Of a stretch of DNA of 64,000 nucleotides, positions 17,705 to 27,106 are shown one piece after another. This stretch comes from Thermoflavifilum sp. (GTDB lineage: Bacteria > Bacteroidota > Bacteroidia > Chitinophagales > Chitinophagaceae), in assembly GCF_014961315.1 (NCBI RefSeq), contig NZ_CP063141.1:1116001-1180000 (forward strand), written 5' to 3'. A program made the translations under genes and the position numbers. The notes under the pieces were generated by a model. That model saw only the letters and a program-made list of their open reading frames with translations, was not told where the DNA came from and ran no database searches. Position 1 is the first letter of the stretch; the number at the start of each line of letters is the position of its first letter.

Positions 17705-19042
17705 TTACCCCTGTGGGGCCGGGTGGGAAGCAGCAGCTGTGACGGAAGCCGAATCAGCCCCTGTCAAGGGAATCTGACTCAAGGCCGTCATCTGCTTTTC
17801 TACCCAGGAATGAAAAGTTTGTTGTTCGTCGGCTGGAACAGGATGTGCTGCAGGAAAATGTTGTTTCAGCGGATCGACCTCCACGCCGTTTTTCCAGAAT
17901 CGGTAGCATACATGTGGACCGGTAGCCAATCCCGTATGCCCTACATAGCCGATTACCTGCCCCTGATGCACATACTGTCCTGTGTGTACGGCCCTGCGGC
18001 TCATGTGTAAGTATTGCGTGGTATATTCGCTGTTGTGGCGGATTTTTACATAATTGCCATTGAAACGGCTATACGTCGATGCAATGACCACACCGTCGCC
18101 CGTAGCCAGGATGGGCGTACCTTCCGGTGCTGCATAATCGGTTCCCAGATGGGCTTTCCAAACATGCTGAATGGGGTGAAATCGGTTGAGGGAATATCGA
18201 GACGTAATCCTGAAATATTTCAATGGTGCTTTCAAAAAAGCTTTTCGTAAGCTTTTGCCGTTTTCATCGTAATAGTCGCCTTTACCGGTACTGTCCTGTT
18301 GATAATAAAAGGCAAAAAACTTCTCACCGCCGTGATAAAACTCTGCCGATAAAATTCTGGCGGGTCCAATGGAACGATTCTCCACAAAATTTTCACGGTA
18401 CACGACCTTAAACCAATCTCCGGGCTGAATACTAAAGAAATCAATGGTCCAGGCATAGATTTCGGCCAACATTTGAGCCAGTGCCGGACTGGCATGTTGC
18501 TCATCAAGGGTCTCATACAGCGAACTGGTAATCACCCCCGATACAGTCTGGATTCTGGAAGTAACCGGAAAATCGCCGGCATACGACTGTTCAGGATGCT
18601 CAAGATTAAGTACCACGTAATGAATGGGATTGGGCTGATAGACAAAATAAAGAGGGGCATGCTGCGCAGTATCCAGCGAAAAGAAAATTTGATACGAATC
18701 GCCGGCTTTCATGAGCCTGGGATTGAAAATAGAATCGGTTTGTTGGCGGAGGGCAGCTATTTGTGCTGCCTGAATGCCGTAGCGGTCAAGTATGGTTGAG
18801 AAAAATTCATTTCGCTGTATCGTGCCAGCAACAACACGAAACGAATCCACCGGTAATCCAAAACGTATGGTGGGTTGAGGTTTTATGGGTGTTGTGGCCG
18901 TGGAATCCATCTTTCTGGAAGGATACCGATGAATGGTTTTCATATTCACATATATGGCAATTGCTAAACCAGCAATCAGGGCGACGATCATGGCCCAGAA
19001 AAATCGAGGCGAGAATACATTACGCTTGCGTTCAAGCTTCAT
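17705..19042 (-). CDS. M23 family peptidoglycan endopeptidase with His-x-Cys zinc site
   Basis: A 445-residue envelope protein: one N-terminal membrane anchor (residues 14-32), a periplasmic region containing an OapA/LysM-like segment, and a C-terminal lysostaphin-type M23 domain. The first zinc motif is HLGTD (His298, Asp302), and the catalytic His346 lies in YLHMS. The second motif reads GPHVCY (His377, Cys379), where most M23 enzymes have HxH. Cys can still bind zinc, and similar HVC motifs are, from memory, common in Bacteroidota homologues. It likely trims peptidoglycan cross-links during growth. It is convergent with obgE. Confidence 0.88.
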   Translation of the reverse strand: MKLERKRNVFSPRFFWAMIVALIAGLAIAIYVNMKTIHRYPSRKMDSTATTPIKPQPTIRFGLPVDSFRVVAGTIQRNEFFSTILDRYGIQAAQIAALRQQTDSIFNPRLMKAGDSYQIFFSLDTAQHAPLYFVYQPNPIHYVVLNLEHPEQSYAGDFPVTSRIQTVSGVITSSLYETLDEQHASPALAQMLAEIYAWTIDFFSIQPGDWFKVVYRENFVENRSIGPARILSAEFYHGGEKFFAFYYQQDSTGKGDYYDENGKSLRKAFLKAPLKYFRITSRYSLNRFHPIQHVWKAHLGTDYAAPEGTPILATGDGVVIASTYSRFNGNYVKIRHNSEYTTQYLHMSRRAVHTGQYVHQGQVIGYVGHTGLATGPHVCYRFWKNGVEVDPLKQHFPAAHPVPADEQQTFHSWVEKQMTALSQIPLTGADSASVTAAASHPAPQG

Positions 19043-19046
19043 TCGA

Positions 19047-19054
19047 CAAATCTA
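19047..19054 (-). promoter_or_regulatory. Candidate -7 element very close to the M23 peptidase start
   Basis: On the minus strand TAGATTTG matches TAnnTTTG, but ends only four bases before the ATG. If used, transcription would begin at about the start codon, giving a leaderless message. No TTG lies at the usual upstream distance, so this may be chance. Confidence 0.25.
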
Positions 19055-19251
19055 TTTTAACTTTACTAATGCTTTCCTATTGCTGTCTGCACGGTCCAGC
19101 ATTTCATACAACCGCCTACTGGCCGGATAACGAATTGACCATGAGCGCAGTTTTTTACAAATATCGCAAACAACGCTGGCGGATCGCAGAAATAATTTGA
19201 AAGGAAAGTTAAAAATCAGTTTTTTGGATTTTTATTCCCCGTTGCTATCCC

Positions 19252-21081
19252 ATGCCATACAGGCGTACCGATATCTTGCATTTGCTTGTGGGTATATGCT
19301 TCTGGCTCATGATACCGATTCTGGCCATGAGTCAAAGCAATCGCCTGGTGATTTATCCGGTAGATAGTTCGGCAGCAAAATGGATAAAATCCCTACACAT
19401 TCCTGATTTCACCGATACCTTCACGCGTCGGCAATATCTTGCTGACCTGCTCCTTCGCCTGCATGCCGCAGGGTATTGGGGGGCTTCTGTCGATCGTTTG
19501 CGACAGGATAGTCTAACCATTTTTGCCTGGTTGTATCTGGGCCCGAGCTATCGCTGGGGTAAAATCAGGCAGGGCAATATTCCCGATTTTCTGTGGAAGC
19601 AGGCTCCGGCATTTGCAGCGGGACAGGAGCTGAACATCCGCGGTGTGGATGATTTCAGGCAATGGTTGCTGGATGCTTACGAAAATAGTGGTTATCCATT
19701 TGCGGAGGTGAGCATCGACAGCTTACAGTTGCAGGATAGCTTGTTGACAGGAATCTGGCACGTGAATCCGGGTCCTTTCATCATCATCGATACGATCATC
19801 CAGGAAGGTACGGCCCGTCTTTCCGAATCCTATCTCCAGTATTTGCTGGGTATCAAACCCGGCGAATATTACCGGCAACAAAAGCTGCAGGCAATAGATG
19901 AGCGCGTCAAACGGGTGAATTTTCTGCAGCAAACACGCCCCTGGTTTCTGGATTATCGACAACAGCGGGCTGCTCTGCATGTGACGCTGGATAGCAGAAA
20001 AGCCAATCAAATAGATGGTTTAGTCGGATATCAACCCCCGGCATCTGCTCAGCAATTGCCCGCACAGCTCGGTGGACCCGATAAGGGGAGGCTGGTCGGA
20101 CAGCTCTCCCTGCATTTGATAAACAGTTTTCATACTGGTGAAACGATTGACATGCACTGGGAGCAAATGCAGTATGCCTCGCCCAGACTGGATCTGGCAG
20201 CCGTATTACCTGCTTTGTGGGGGACGGCTTATGGAATTTCGGGGCAATTCAGCTTGTTTCGAAAAGACAGCGCATATCTACAGCTTGACACGCGATTGGG
20301 CGTTTCTTATGCGCCTCAGCCTGGCATATCATATCGCATGTATGTACAACAGCGCATCACCCATTTGTTGAGCGTAGATACTGAAGCCGTTAAAATCAGT
20401 CACCAGCTTCCGGCTTACATCGATCAACAGGAAACTTTGCTGGGATTCGGCTGGTCGGAAAATCATGTGGATCGCCCCTTGAATCCCCGGAGTGGACTGG
20501 CCTGGGAAATAGAAGCCGAGATGGGGAAAAGAAAAATCATTCCAAACCAGGATATCCTGCAGTTGCACGATCCGGCTGATACAACATTTTCGTTTGCCAG
20601 TCTTTATTCAGCCTTAAAGCCTGGTAGCTTAATCTGGAAGCCTCACCTGCAGCTGGTATATTATCGGCCGCTGGGTAAATATGCAACCCTGCGTAGCGCT
20701 TGGGTGGCGGCGGGTGTATGGGGCTCGAAAATCTTTCTCAATGAATTATACCAGATTGGCGGCGCCCTTTTACTTCGCGGCTTTGATGAACAAAGCATTT
20801 ACGCTTCACAATACCTGGTATGGAGCATAGAATATCGCTACTTGATGGGAGCCCATGCCTATGTTTTTGCCTTCAGCGATAATGCTTATGTGCATCAACA
20901 ATACCTGTTGGGTGGGGAGCTGTTGCGCGGTTCCGACTGGCCTACGGGATTGGGAATGGGGATGGCCTTCCCTACCCGGGTTGGATTTTTCAGGTTCAGC
21001 TGGGCAATTGGCCGTAAAAAAGGCATGCCTTTTCGGGTGCAGCAGTCGCGTATTCATTTTACCTATTCCAATACCTTTTGA
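19252..21081 (+). CDS. Omp85-superfamily (BamA/TamA-like) outer membrane protein
   Basis: A 609-residue exported protein. Residues 1-27 form a signal peptide ending near LAMSQS. Residues ~30-240 look like POTRA-type repeats (YLADLLLRLHAAGYWGASVDRL, and WLLDAYENSGYPFAEVSIDSLQLQD). The rest is a predicted beta-barrel with alternating hydrophobic strands, the NPRSGLAWEIEAEMG motif, and LLRGFDEQSI, equivalent to the conserved (V/L)RGF loop of Omp85 proteins. It is too divergent and short to be the main BamA; a role in assembly or export of surface proteins or lipids is inferred. DUF4271 follows after 35 bases. Confidence 0.8.
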   Translation: MPYRRTDILHLLVGICFWLMIPILAMSQSNRLVIYPVDSSAAKWIKSLHIPDFTDTFTRRQYLADLLLRLHAAGYWGASVDRLRQDSLTIFAWLYLGPSYRWGKIRQGNIPDFLWKQAPAFAAGQELNIRGVDDFRQWLLDAYENSGYPFAEVSIDSLQLQDSLLTGIWHVNPGPFIIIDTIIQEGTARLSESYLQYLLGIKPGEYYRQQKLQAIDERVKRVNFLQQTRPWFLDYRQQRAALHVTLDSRKANQIDGLVGYQPPASAQQLPAQLGGPDKGRLVGQLSLHLINSFHTGETIDMHWEQMQYASPRLDLAAVLPALWGTAYGISGQFSLFRKDSAYLQLDTRLGVSYAPQPGISYRMYVQQRITHLLSVDTEAVKISHQLPAYIDQQETLLGFGWSENHVDRPLNPRSGLAWEIEAEMGKRKIIPNQDILQLHDPADTTFSFASLYSALKPGSLIWKPHLQLVYYRPLGKYATLRSAWVAAGVWGSKIFLNELYQIGGALLLRGFDEQSIYASQYLVWSIEYRYLMGAHAYVFAFSDNAYVHQQYLLGGELLRGSDWPTGLGMGMAFPTRVGFFRFSWAIGRKKGMPFRVQQSRIHFTYSNTF

Positions 21082-21116
21082 AGAAATCTTCCCGGAGCTT
21101 AATACTTTTGTTGCGC

Positions 21117-22181
21117 ATGCGTAAGTGTTTTTTTATATGCCTTTCCGGGTTGTGCTGGCTGCTGCTGATGCCATATAGTAAAGCCCAGCAGATAGGTCAT
21201 ACTGGTGATACAGGCAGAGCGGTATCTGCCGGCCAGCCGGCCATTCAGGTGGATACGCATGAATTGCATCATGCTGGACCCACAGTTTTGCAGGCCGATA
21301 GTCAGCACGCTGGCTATGTATCTGTGGATAGCCTACGCGCCAGACAGATAATGGATAGTTTGCGTGAAGATAGCCTCAGGCGGATGGAAACAGCCATCCG
21401 TTATCATGAACAGGCTTATGCAAAATGGCTGGATTCTGTGTGGGCTCACCAGCGCCTGTTTCGGCATCAGGATCATCCGCTGTGGCAAATTTCACCGATC
21501 AGGCCCCGGAATTATGCGGCTGAACAGGAAGATGATTGGTTATTTTACCTGTGCATCGGCTATCTGTTTTTGCTGGGATTCATTCGATCAGGATTTTATA
21601 GCTATTTTAATCAAGTTTTTCAAGCTTTCTGGCATCCGGTTGGTGCCGGTCGCAAATGGCGCGAATCCCTCCAGCAGGCTTCATTTCCCGCCTTACTCAT
21701 GAACCTGTTTTTTGCCCTCAGTATGGGATTATATCTTTTTCTGGTATTACGCTATGTACATTATACCACCCAGCATCAGATTTACCTGTTGATTGGAGCC
21801 TTATCGGCTCTGGTAGGCGTCATCTATCTGGTCAAATACCTTATCCTGCAATTCAGCGGATGGATATTTGGTGCCAGAGAACTGGCTGCAGGCTATGCTT
21901 TTATATTGATGTTGATCAATAAAGTACTGGGTGTGGTGCTGGTGCCCTTTGTGTGGATGCTGGCCTTTGGTACAGCATGGTTGCAGGAAACGGCCTTGCG
22001 CCTTTCTCTGGTACTCCTGGCTGTATTGTTCATATATCGTTATGTGCGTTCTTATGCTCTGGTCAGGCAGTATATGGTTTTCAGTAGATTCCATTTTTTT
22101 CTTTACCTTTGCGCATTCGAAGTGGCGCCGGTACTTATCATGGCTAAAATTATACTGGAGTGGCTGCATGGCGGGTTTTAA
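21117..22181 (+). CDS. DUF4271 family membrane protein
   Basis: 354 residues. The ATG at 21117 gives a clean signal peptide (MRKCFFICLSGLCWLLLM... to about AQQ). A polar periplasmic region of ~130 residues follows, including repeated DSLR segments, then about six transmembrane helices, matching the Bacteroidota DUF4271 layout. No enzymatic motif is seen. It lies directly upstream of the HemD-type synthase gene (28 bases), an arrangement I recall as recurrent in this phylum. The function is unknown. Confidence 0.8.
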   Translation: MRKCFFICLSGLCWLLLMPYSKAQQIGHTGDTGRAVSAGQPAIQVDTHELHHAGPTVLQADSQHAGYVSVDSLRARQIMDSLREDSLRRMETAIRYHEQAYAKWLDSVWAHQRLFRHQDHPLWQISPIRPRNYAAEQEDDWLFYLCIGYLFLLGFIRSGFYSYFNQVFQAFWHPVGAGRKWRESLQQASFPALLMNLFFALSMGLYLFLVLRYVHYTTQHQIYLLIGALSALVGVIYLVKYLILQFSGWIFGARELAAGYAFILMLINKVLGVVLVPFVWMLAFGTAWLQETALRLSLVLLAVLFIYRYVRSYALVRQYMVFSRFHFFLYLCAFEVAPVLIMAKIILEWLHGGF

Positions 22182-22209
22182 AAAGAACCCCAAAAATTAA
22201 AAGGAGCTT

Positions 22210-23004
22210 ATGACGAGTAAAACAGGGCAATCCAACCAGGTTCCAGCAAAAAAAATTCGGCGTATCCTGATCTCTCAACCCAGGCCTGATAACGAGAAAT
22301 CGCCCTATTTTGATCTCGCAAAAAAATATGGTGTGGAAATTGACTTTTACCCGTTCATTCGGGTAGAGGGCATTTCTGCAAAAGAATTTCGCAAACAGAG
22401 AATTGATATTCAGCAATATACCGCTGTTGTCTTTACCAGTCGTAATGCCGTCGATCATTTTTTCCGCATTTGTGATGAATTGAAAGTCAAGGTTTCTCAG
22501 GATTGTAAATACTTCTGTATCACCGAAGCCGTAGCGCTGTATTTGCAGAAATTTATTCTCTATCGGAAACGCAAAGTATTTTACGGAGCCGATGGAACAA
22601 CCAGGAGCTTACTCGATGTGATTGCCAAGCACAAGCAAAACGAAAAGTTCCTGCTTCCCTGTTCCGATCAACATAAAAAAGACATCCAGGAATTTTTCGA
22701 ACAGAACCATTGCGAATATGCCACGGCCACCTTGTACCGTACGGTTTCCAATGACGTGCGGGAGGTGCTGAAAAAAGGCTACGATGTCATCGTATTTTTC
22801 AGTCCAGCCGGTGTAAAATCGCTGCTGGAAAGCTTCCCCCAATTTCAACAGAACGGCACTTATATTGGTGCATTCGGTGCCACCACTTCCCAGGCCGTTG
22901 AAGAAGCGGGGCTCAGGCTCGATATACGAGCACCTCTGCCCGAGGCTCCTTCCATGGTATCGGCCCTTGATCTTTACCTGCAGAAGCTTTATCATAAAAA
23001 ATAA
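22210..23004 (+). CDS. hemD: Uroporphyrinogen-III synthase family protein
   Basis: Closes hydroxymethylbilane to uroporphyrinogen III in tetrapyrrole synthesis. The 264 residues form two alternating alpha/beta halves: ILISQPRPDNEKSPYFDLAKKYGVEIDFYPFI at the N terminus, VVFTSRNAVDHFF, then YDVIVFFSPAGVKSLLESFP and GAFGATTSQAVEEAGLRLDIRAPLPEAPSMVSAL. These last two match the second-domain signature of the family. AAGGAG upstream of the ATG is a good ribosome binding site. The family diverges strongly, so activity rests on fold-level similarity. It sits between DUF4271 and the gld genes. Confidence 0.88.
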   Translation: MTSKTGQSNQVPAKKIRRILISQPRPDNEKSPYFDLAKKYGVEIDFYPFIRVEGISAKEFRKQRIDIQQYTAVVFTSRNAVDHFFRICDELKVKVSQDCKYFCITEAVALYLQKFILYRKRKVFYGADGTTRSLLDVIAKHKQNEKFLLPCSDQHKKDIQEFFEQNHCEYATATLYRTVSNDVREVLKKGYDVIVFFSPAGVKSLLESFPQFQQNGTYIGAFGATTSQAVEEAGLRLDIRAPLPEAPSMVSALDLYLQKLYHKK

Positions 23005-23301
23005 CCTACCCCCTGAATTCTTCATCTGCAGGCATACCAATTCTTTTATTTTTACGTTTATACAAGTTGAGACCCAGGTGAAAATCACCCGGGAAACGCT
23101 TTCGTTCGAATATTTCGGAAAAACCCATCAAAATTTTAAAGGGTTTCAAAGATTAATTTATACATTTAAAACAATATTTGAACCAGGCTGTCGTTATCTA
23201 AAACCCATGCCTGCATGGCGTGGGGGTGAACACAGAGAAAAAACAACAGATTAAGAATATAAAAACACTATTTATTGGCTGCTCATATTAAACATACCCT
23301 T
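23005..23301. other. Intergenic region upstream of gldK
   Basis: About 300 AT-rich bases without a convincing gene. It holds a short palindrome (CCATGC at 23205-23210 and GCATGG at 23213-23218) and presumably the gld operon promoter, but no full TTG / TAnnTTTG pair was found. Confidence 0.5.
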
Positions 23302-24588
23302 ATGAATGACCACGTATTTCGTTTGCTGGGGTGCATGATAGCGGCTTCGTTGCTGGTAAGTTGCGGAAGAAATGCTGCCAAAAACGCCCAGGGGCAATTG
23401 GTTGGTGTGCAAAATCGCCCCCATTACAGGCCACCAGTGCCTTATGGAATGGTGTATATTCCCTCGGGATTTTTCCATGAAGGGCCCAGCGATCAGGACA
23501 TCAACTACGCTTTTTCGGCCAGAAACAAGGCCATTACCATCGCGGGATTTTACATGGATGCAACCGAGATTACCAACAATGAATACCGCCAATTTGTGTA
23601 CTGGGTAAGGGATTCCATTGCCCATATTTTGCTGGGTCAGGTCAAAAAAGATAAAGAGGGGAATAGTTATATTGATTGGAAAGCCAGGATTAATTACAAT
23701 GATCCGGCCACCCAGCAGAAACTGGCAGCGATGTATTATGCGCCTGAGGATCGGATTTATGGCCGAAAAGATATTGATGTACGCAAGTTGATTTATCATG
23801 AAGAAACGTATGATTTGAAGGCGGCGGCCATGGACAAGGGAAAGAGCCCGCGTTCCAGTTTCATTGTGAAGCAAGATGTGCCCATTTACCCCGATACCCT
23901 TTGCTGGATTCGCGACTACAGCTATTCGTACAACGAACCGATGGCCAAGATGTATTTCTACCATCCGGCATTTGATAATTATCCGGTTGTAGGCGTAAAC
24001 TGGAATCAGGCCACAGCCTTCTGTGTATGGCGTACCAATCTGTGGAATAGCTACCGGGAAGCCCATCACCAGTATATTGAAGGAGACTTTCGGCTGCCAA
24101 CCGAGGCGGAATGGGAATATGCAGCCCGCGGCGGACGGGTGGAATCACCCTATCCCTGGGGCGGCCCCTACCTGCGTAACAAGAAAGGTTGTTTGCTGGC
24201 TAACTTCAAGCCCGGTAGAGGTGATTATGCGGCCGATGGAGGTCTGTACCCCGTGCGGGCCGATGCCTACTGGCCCAATGATTACGGATTGTATAACATG
24301 GCGGGTAATGTGAGTGAATGGACGTCGAGCGCTTATTTTGAGGATGCTTATTCTTTCGAAATGGATTTCAACCCGGATATTCAATACAATGCCAAACCCA
24401 ATGATCCGCCCAAGATGAAACGCAAGGTCATCCGGGGTGGATCCTGGAAAGATATAGGCTATTATCTGCAGGTGAGCACCCGGCAATATGAATATCAGGA
24501 TACTTCTAAGTGTTATATTGGCTTTCGCTGCGTAATTTCTTTCCTGGGTCGCTCGATGAGCGATTTCAGCAAAGGAAAATTAAAATAA
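23302..24588 (+). CDS. gldK: Gliding motility / type IX secretion lipoprotein GldK
   Basis: Outer-membrane lipoprotein that forms a ring with GldN in the type IX secretion system, 428 residues. The ATG at 23302 gives a lipoprotein signal ending in the lipobox LLVSCG. The rest is a formylglycine-generating-enzyme (SUMF1/FGE-sulfatase) fold: YGMVYIPSGFFHEGPS, FYMDATEITNNEYRQFV, RLPTEAEWEYAARGG, LYNMAGNVSEWTSSAY, RKVIRGGSWKD, and YIGFRCV at the end. As in other GldK proteins the fold is structural rather than catalytic. First gene of the gldKLMN run. Confidence 0.95.
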   Translation: MNDHVFRLLGCMIAASLLVSCGRNAAKNAQGQLVGVQNRPHYRPPVPYGMVYIPSGFFHEGPSDQDINYAFSARNKAITIAGFYMDATEITNNEYRQFVYWVRDSIAHILLGQVKKDKEGNSYIDWKARINYNDPATQQKLAAMYYAPEDRIYGRKDIDVRKLIYHEETYDLKAAAMDKGKSPRSSFIVKQDVPIYPDTLCWIRDYSYSYNEPMAKMYFYHPAFDNYPVVGVNWNQATAFCVWRTNLWNSYREAHHQYIEGDFRLPTEAEWEYAARGGRVESPYPWGGPYLRNKKGCLLANFKPGRGDYAADGGLYPVRADAYWPNDYGLYNMAGNVSEWTSSAYFEDAYSFEMDFNPDIQYNAKPNDPPKMKRKVIRGGSWKDIGYYLQVSTRQYEYQDTSKCYIGFRCVISFLGRSMSDFSKGKLK

Positions 24589-24651
24589 ACAGCCTGCTAC
24601 CGGCTCCTATGAAAAACATGCATTGATCATTCATTAAAAACAAAAACAAAC

Positions 24652-25470
24652 ATGGAATTTTTCGCCACTAAAAGAGGAAGAGACGTGCTGAACATCATCT
24701 TCAGTGTTGGAGCGTCTATCGTAATTTTTGGTGCTCTGGCCAAGATTGAACACTGGGGCGGCATTCTCGGGCACGCCCTGGAAGCCGGTATGATCACCGA
24801 AACCCTTGTGTTTTTGCTCATGGCTTTTGTTCCACCCGAAAAACAATATCACTGGGATAGATTATTTCCTGCTGTTTCAGATGAGATAGAAGATGAGGCA
24901 CTTGTGCAAAACACGCAATTGGCTTCCCTTACCATTGGAGGTGGGCATCCTGTGTTAAATGAAATGGAACGGATGATGCAGGAAGCTGAAATTACACCCG
25001 ATGCCTTGAAAAGGCTCAGCGATCAATTTCAACGTCTGGGCACAACTGTTTCCCAATTGGCTGATGTATCGCAGGTCATTCAGGCCACACAGGATTATGG
25101 TTCGCGTCTGCAGCAAGCCTCTGAGGCACTGCTGGCCATGCGCCAGGCTTATGCCGAAGCTGCTCAGGCGGCCACGCAATTCAGCCAGGCTTCGGAAGCT
25201 ACACGCAATTTCCACGAACAAATTCAAACGATGACTAAAAATCTATCATCCCTGAACGCCATTTATGAACTGGAATTGCAGGATACGCATCACCATTTGA
25301 AAGTCATGAACCAGTTTTATACCCAGCTGGCAAGTGCTTCCCAAAACCTGCAGAACAGCCTGGAAGACACCCAGAAAACCCAGGAACAGGTGGCCTTGCT
25401 GGCCAGGAACTTAACCCAGCTGAACAAAGTGTATGGCAATATGCTTTCAGCACTGCAAATTAAAGCCTGA
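24652..25470 (+). CDS. gldL: Type IX secretion motor protein GldL
   Basis: Inner-membrane, proton-driven motor subunit, 272 residues. Two N-terminal helices (about 14-33 and 46-60) are followed by a long cytoplasmic region. The key membrane glutamate is present as Glu50 in GMITETLVFLL, matching the essential Glu49 of the Flavobacterium johnsoniae protein. Residues 110-270 are strongly predicted coiled coil, rich in Ala and Gln. It is 63 bases after gldK and 81 before gldM. With GldM it should energise secretion and gliding. Confidence 0.96.
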   Translation: MEFFATKRGRDVLNIIFSVGASIVIFGALAKIEHWGGILGHALEAGMITETLVFLLMAFVPPEKQYHWDRLFPAVSDEIEDEALVQNTQLASLTIGGGHPVLNEMERMMQEAEITPDALKRLSDQFQRLGTTVSQLADVSQVIQATQDYGSRLQQASEALLAMRQAYAEAAQAATQFSQASEATRNFHEQIQTMTKNLSSLNAIYELELQDTHHHLKVMNQFYTQLASASQNLQNSLEDTQKTQEQVALLARNLTQLNKVYGNMLSALQIKA

Positions 25471-25551
25471 GTATATCTCCGCCTGTATGAAAGGCAGGAC
25501 AATTCAGGCTATGAAGTGAGTTTGTTTACCTGATCTCAAAAGCGTTGAACA

Positions 25552-27084
25552 ATGGCATTACCCAAGGAGCCCAGGCAGAAGATGATCAACCTGATGTATC
25601 TCGTGCTGATGGCTATGCTCGCACTGAATGTATCGGCTGAAATCTTGAATGCATTTAAAACAGTGAATGAAAGTATCAACAATTCCAATCAGGCAATCAG
25701 CCAGAAAAATAATCTGGTCTATCAACAATTTGAAAAACAACTCAGCATAGACCCAGAAAGAGTAAGGCCTATTAAGGAAAAAGCAGATCAGGTGAGAATG
25801 CTTTGTCAGCAAATGAATCAATATATCGACAGCCTGAAAAAAGTAATCATCCGCGAAAGTGGTGGCCTCAACGACAGTGGTGAAATCAAAGACATGTCGA
25901 ACCTTGATGCGCCTTCACGTGTGATGGAAAATCAGGGACAGGGGCCCATTTTAGAGAAAAAAATTCAAACCCTGAGGGAACAACTGTTGAGCATGTACGA
26001 TAATCCGGTGGAACGTGAAGAGGTAGCCCAGATTTTACCCCTGAAAATTGAAATGCCCAAAAAGACAATCGATAATAAGAAAACCTGGACGCAGGTAAAT
26101 TTTGAAATGGTGCCCACCATTGCTGCGATCACGATTTTAAGCAAGATTCAGAACGATGTAAAAAATTCCGAAGCACAGGTGATTGATGATTTGTTTAAAA
26201 AAATTGGACAACAGGAATTTGTATTCGATACCTACAAACCGTTGATTTCGGCCAATGCAGGTTATGTGATTGCCGGACAGAAATACGAAGCGCAAATTAT
26301 GTTGGGTGCCTATAGCTCTACCATCAACCCAACCATAACGGTCAACGGACAGCCTATACCCGTACAGAATGGTGTGGGTACGTTTTCAACGGTGGCTTCA
26401 GGTGTGGGGCTGCATACCTATAATGTGGCCATCAGCCTGAAAGACCAGAGTGGGCAGATCAAGACCTATACGGCAACCGCGGAATATATGGTGGGCGCGC
26501 CCGCTGTTTCTGTATCGGCCGACAAGATGAATGTGTTGTACATCGGTGTAGATAATCCGATTTCTGTCGCAGTAGCAGGCGTACCGGCAGAACGGGTGAG
26601 TGCTTCAATTTCGGGACCGGGCAGCCTCATTAAGTCTGGACCGGGTAAATACATTGCCCGGGTATCGGCTGTGGGAACGGTTACGGTAAACGTGAGTGCT
26701 GAATTTGACGGACAGGTTCGGCCCATGGGCAGCATGGAATTTCGAACCAAGCGTATTCCAGATCCCGTAGCGGAGGTGGCCGGAAGTAAGGGAGGAACGC
26801 TCAGTGCAGCCGTGTTTAAAGTTCAGAAAGGCGTGGCAGCCGTATTAGAAAATTTTGACTTCGACGCGAAGTTTGTGGTAACCAGTTTTACTATAGGTTT
26901 TGATGGGGCCGGATTTTCCGATTATATTGAAGCAAACTCCAACTCGGCTTATTTTACGGATGAAATTGAAAAATATATCCAACGGTGCAGGCCGGGTACA
27001 CGGGTATTTATCGACAATATTCATGCTCGTGGTCCCGACGGTACGACGCGCCTGTTGCCGCCCATTTCATTTAAATTAAATTGA
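25552..27084 (+). CDS. gldM: Type IX secretion motor protein GldM
   Basis: Single-pass inner-membrane partner of GldL whose large periplasmic arm reaches the GldK/GldN ring, 510 residues. The N terminus MALPKEPRQKMINLMYLVLM and the single helix (about 12-30) are diagnostic. A helical periplasmic domain (30-220) is followed by beta-rich repeats. A typical C-terminal segment (FDFDAKFVVTSFTIGFDGAGF) precedes the end VFIDNIHARGPDGTTRLLPPISFKLN. The gene lies 22 bases before gldN. Confidence 0.97.
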   Translation: MALPKEPRQKMINLMYLVLMAMLALNVSAEILNAFKTVNESINNSNQAISQKNNLVYQQFEKQLSIDPERVRPIKEKADQVRMLCQQMNQYIDSLKKVIIRESGGLNDSGEIKDMSNLDAPSRVMENQGQGPILEKKIQTLREQLLSMYDNPVEREEVAQILPLKIEMPKKTIDNKKTWTQVNFEMVPTIAAITILSKIQNDVKNSEAQVIDDLFKKIGQQEFVFDTYKPLISANAGYVIAGQKYEAQIMLGAYSSTINPTITVNGQPIPVQNGVGTFSTVASGVGLHTYNVAISLKDQSGQIKTYTATAEYMVGAPAVSVSADKMNVLYIGVDNPISVAVAGVPAERVSASISGPGSLIKSGPGKYIARVSAVGTVTVNVSAEFDGQVRPMGSMEFRTKRIPDPVAEVAGSKGGTLSAAVFKVQKGVAAVLENFDFDAKFVVTSFTIGFDGAGFSDYIEANSNSAYFTDEIEKYIQRCRPGTRVFIDNIHARGPDGTTRLLPPISFKLN

Positions 27085-27106
27085 TGATGCTCAAAAATCC
27101 TGTCAT

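Noticed and set aside
17690..17705. GCTGA/TCAGC hairpin between obgE and the M23 gene as a terminator
   Set aside because: A five-base stem with no T run; below what can be supported.
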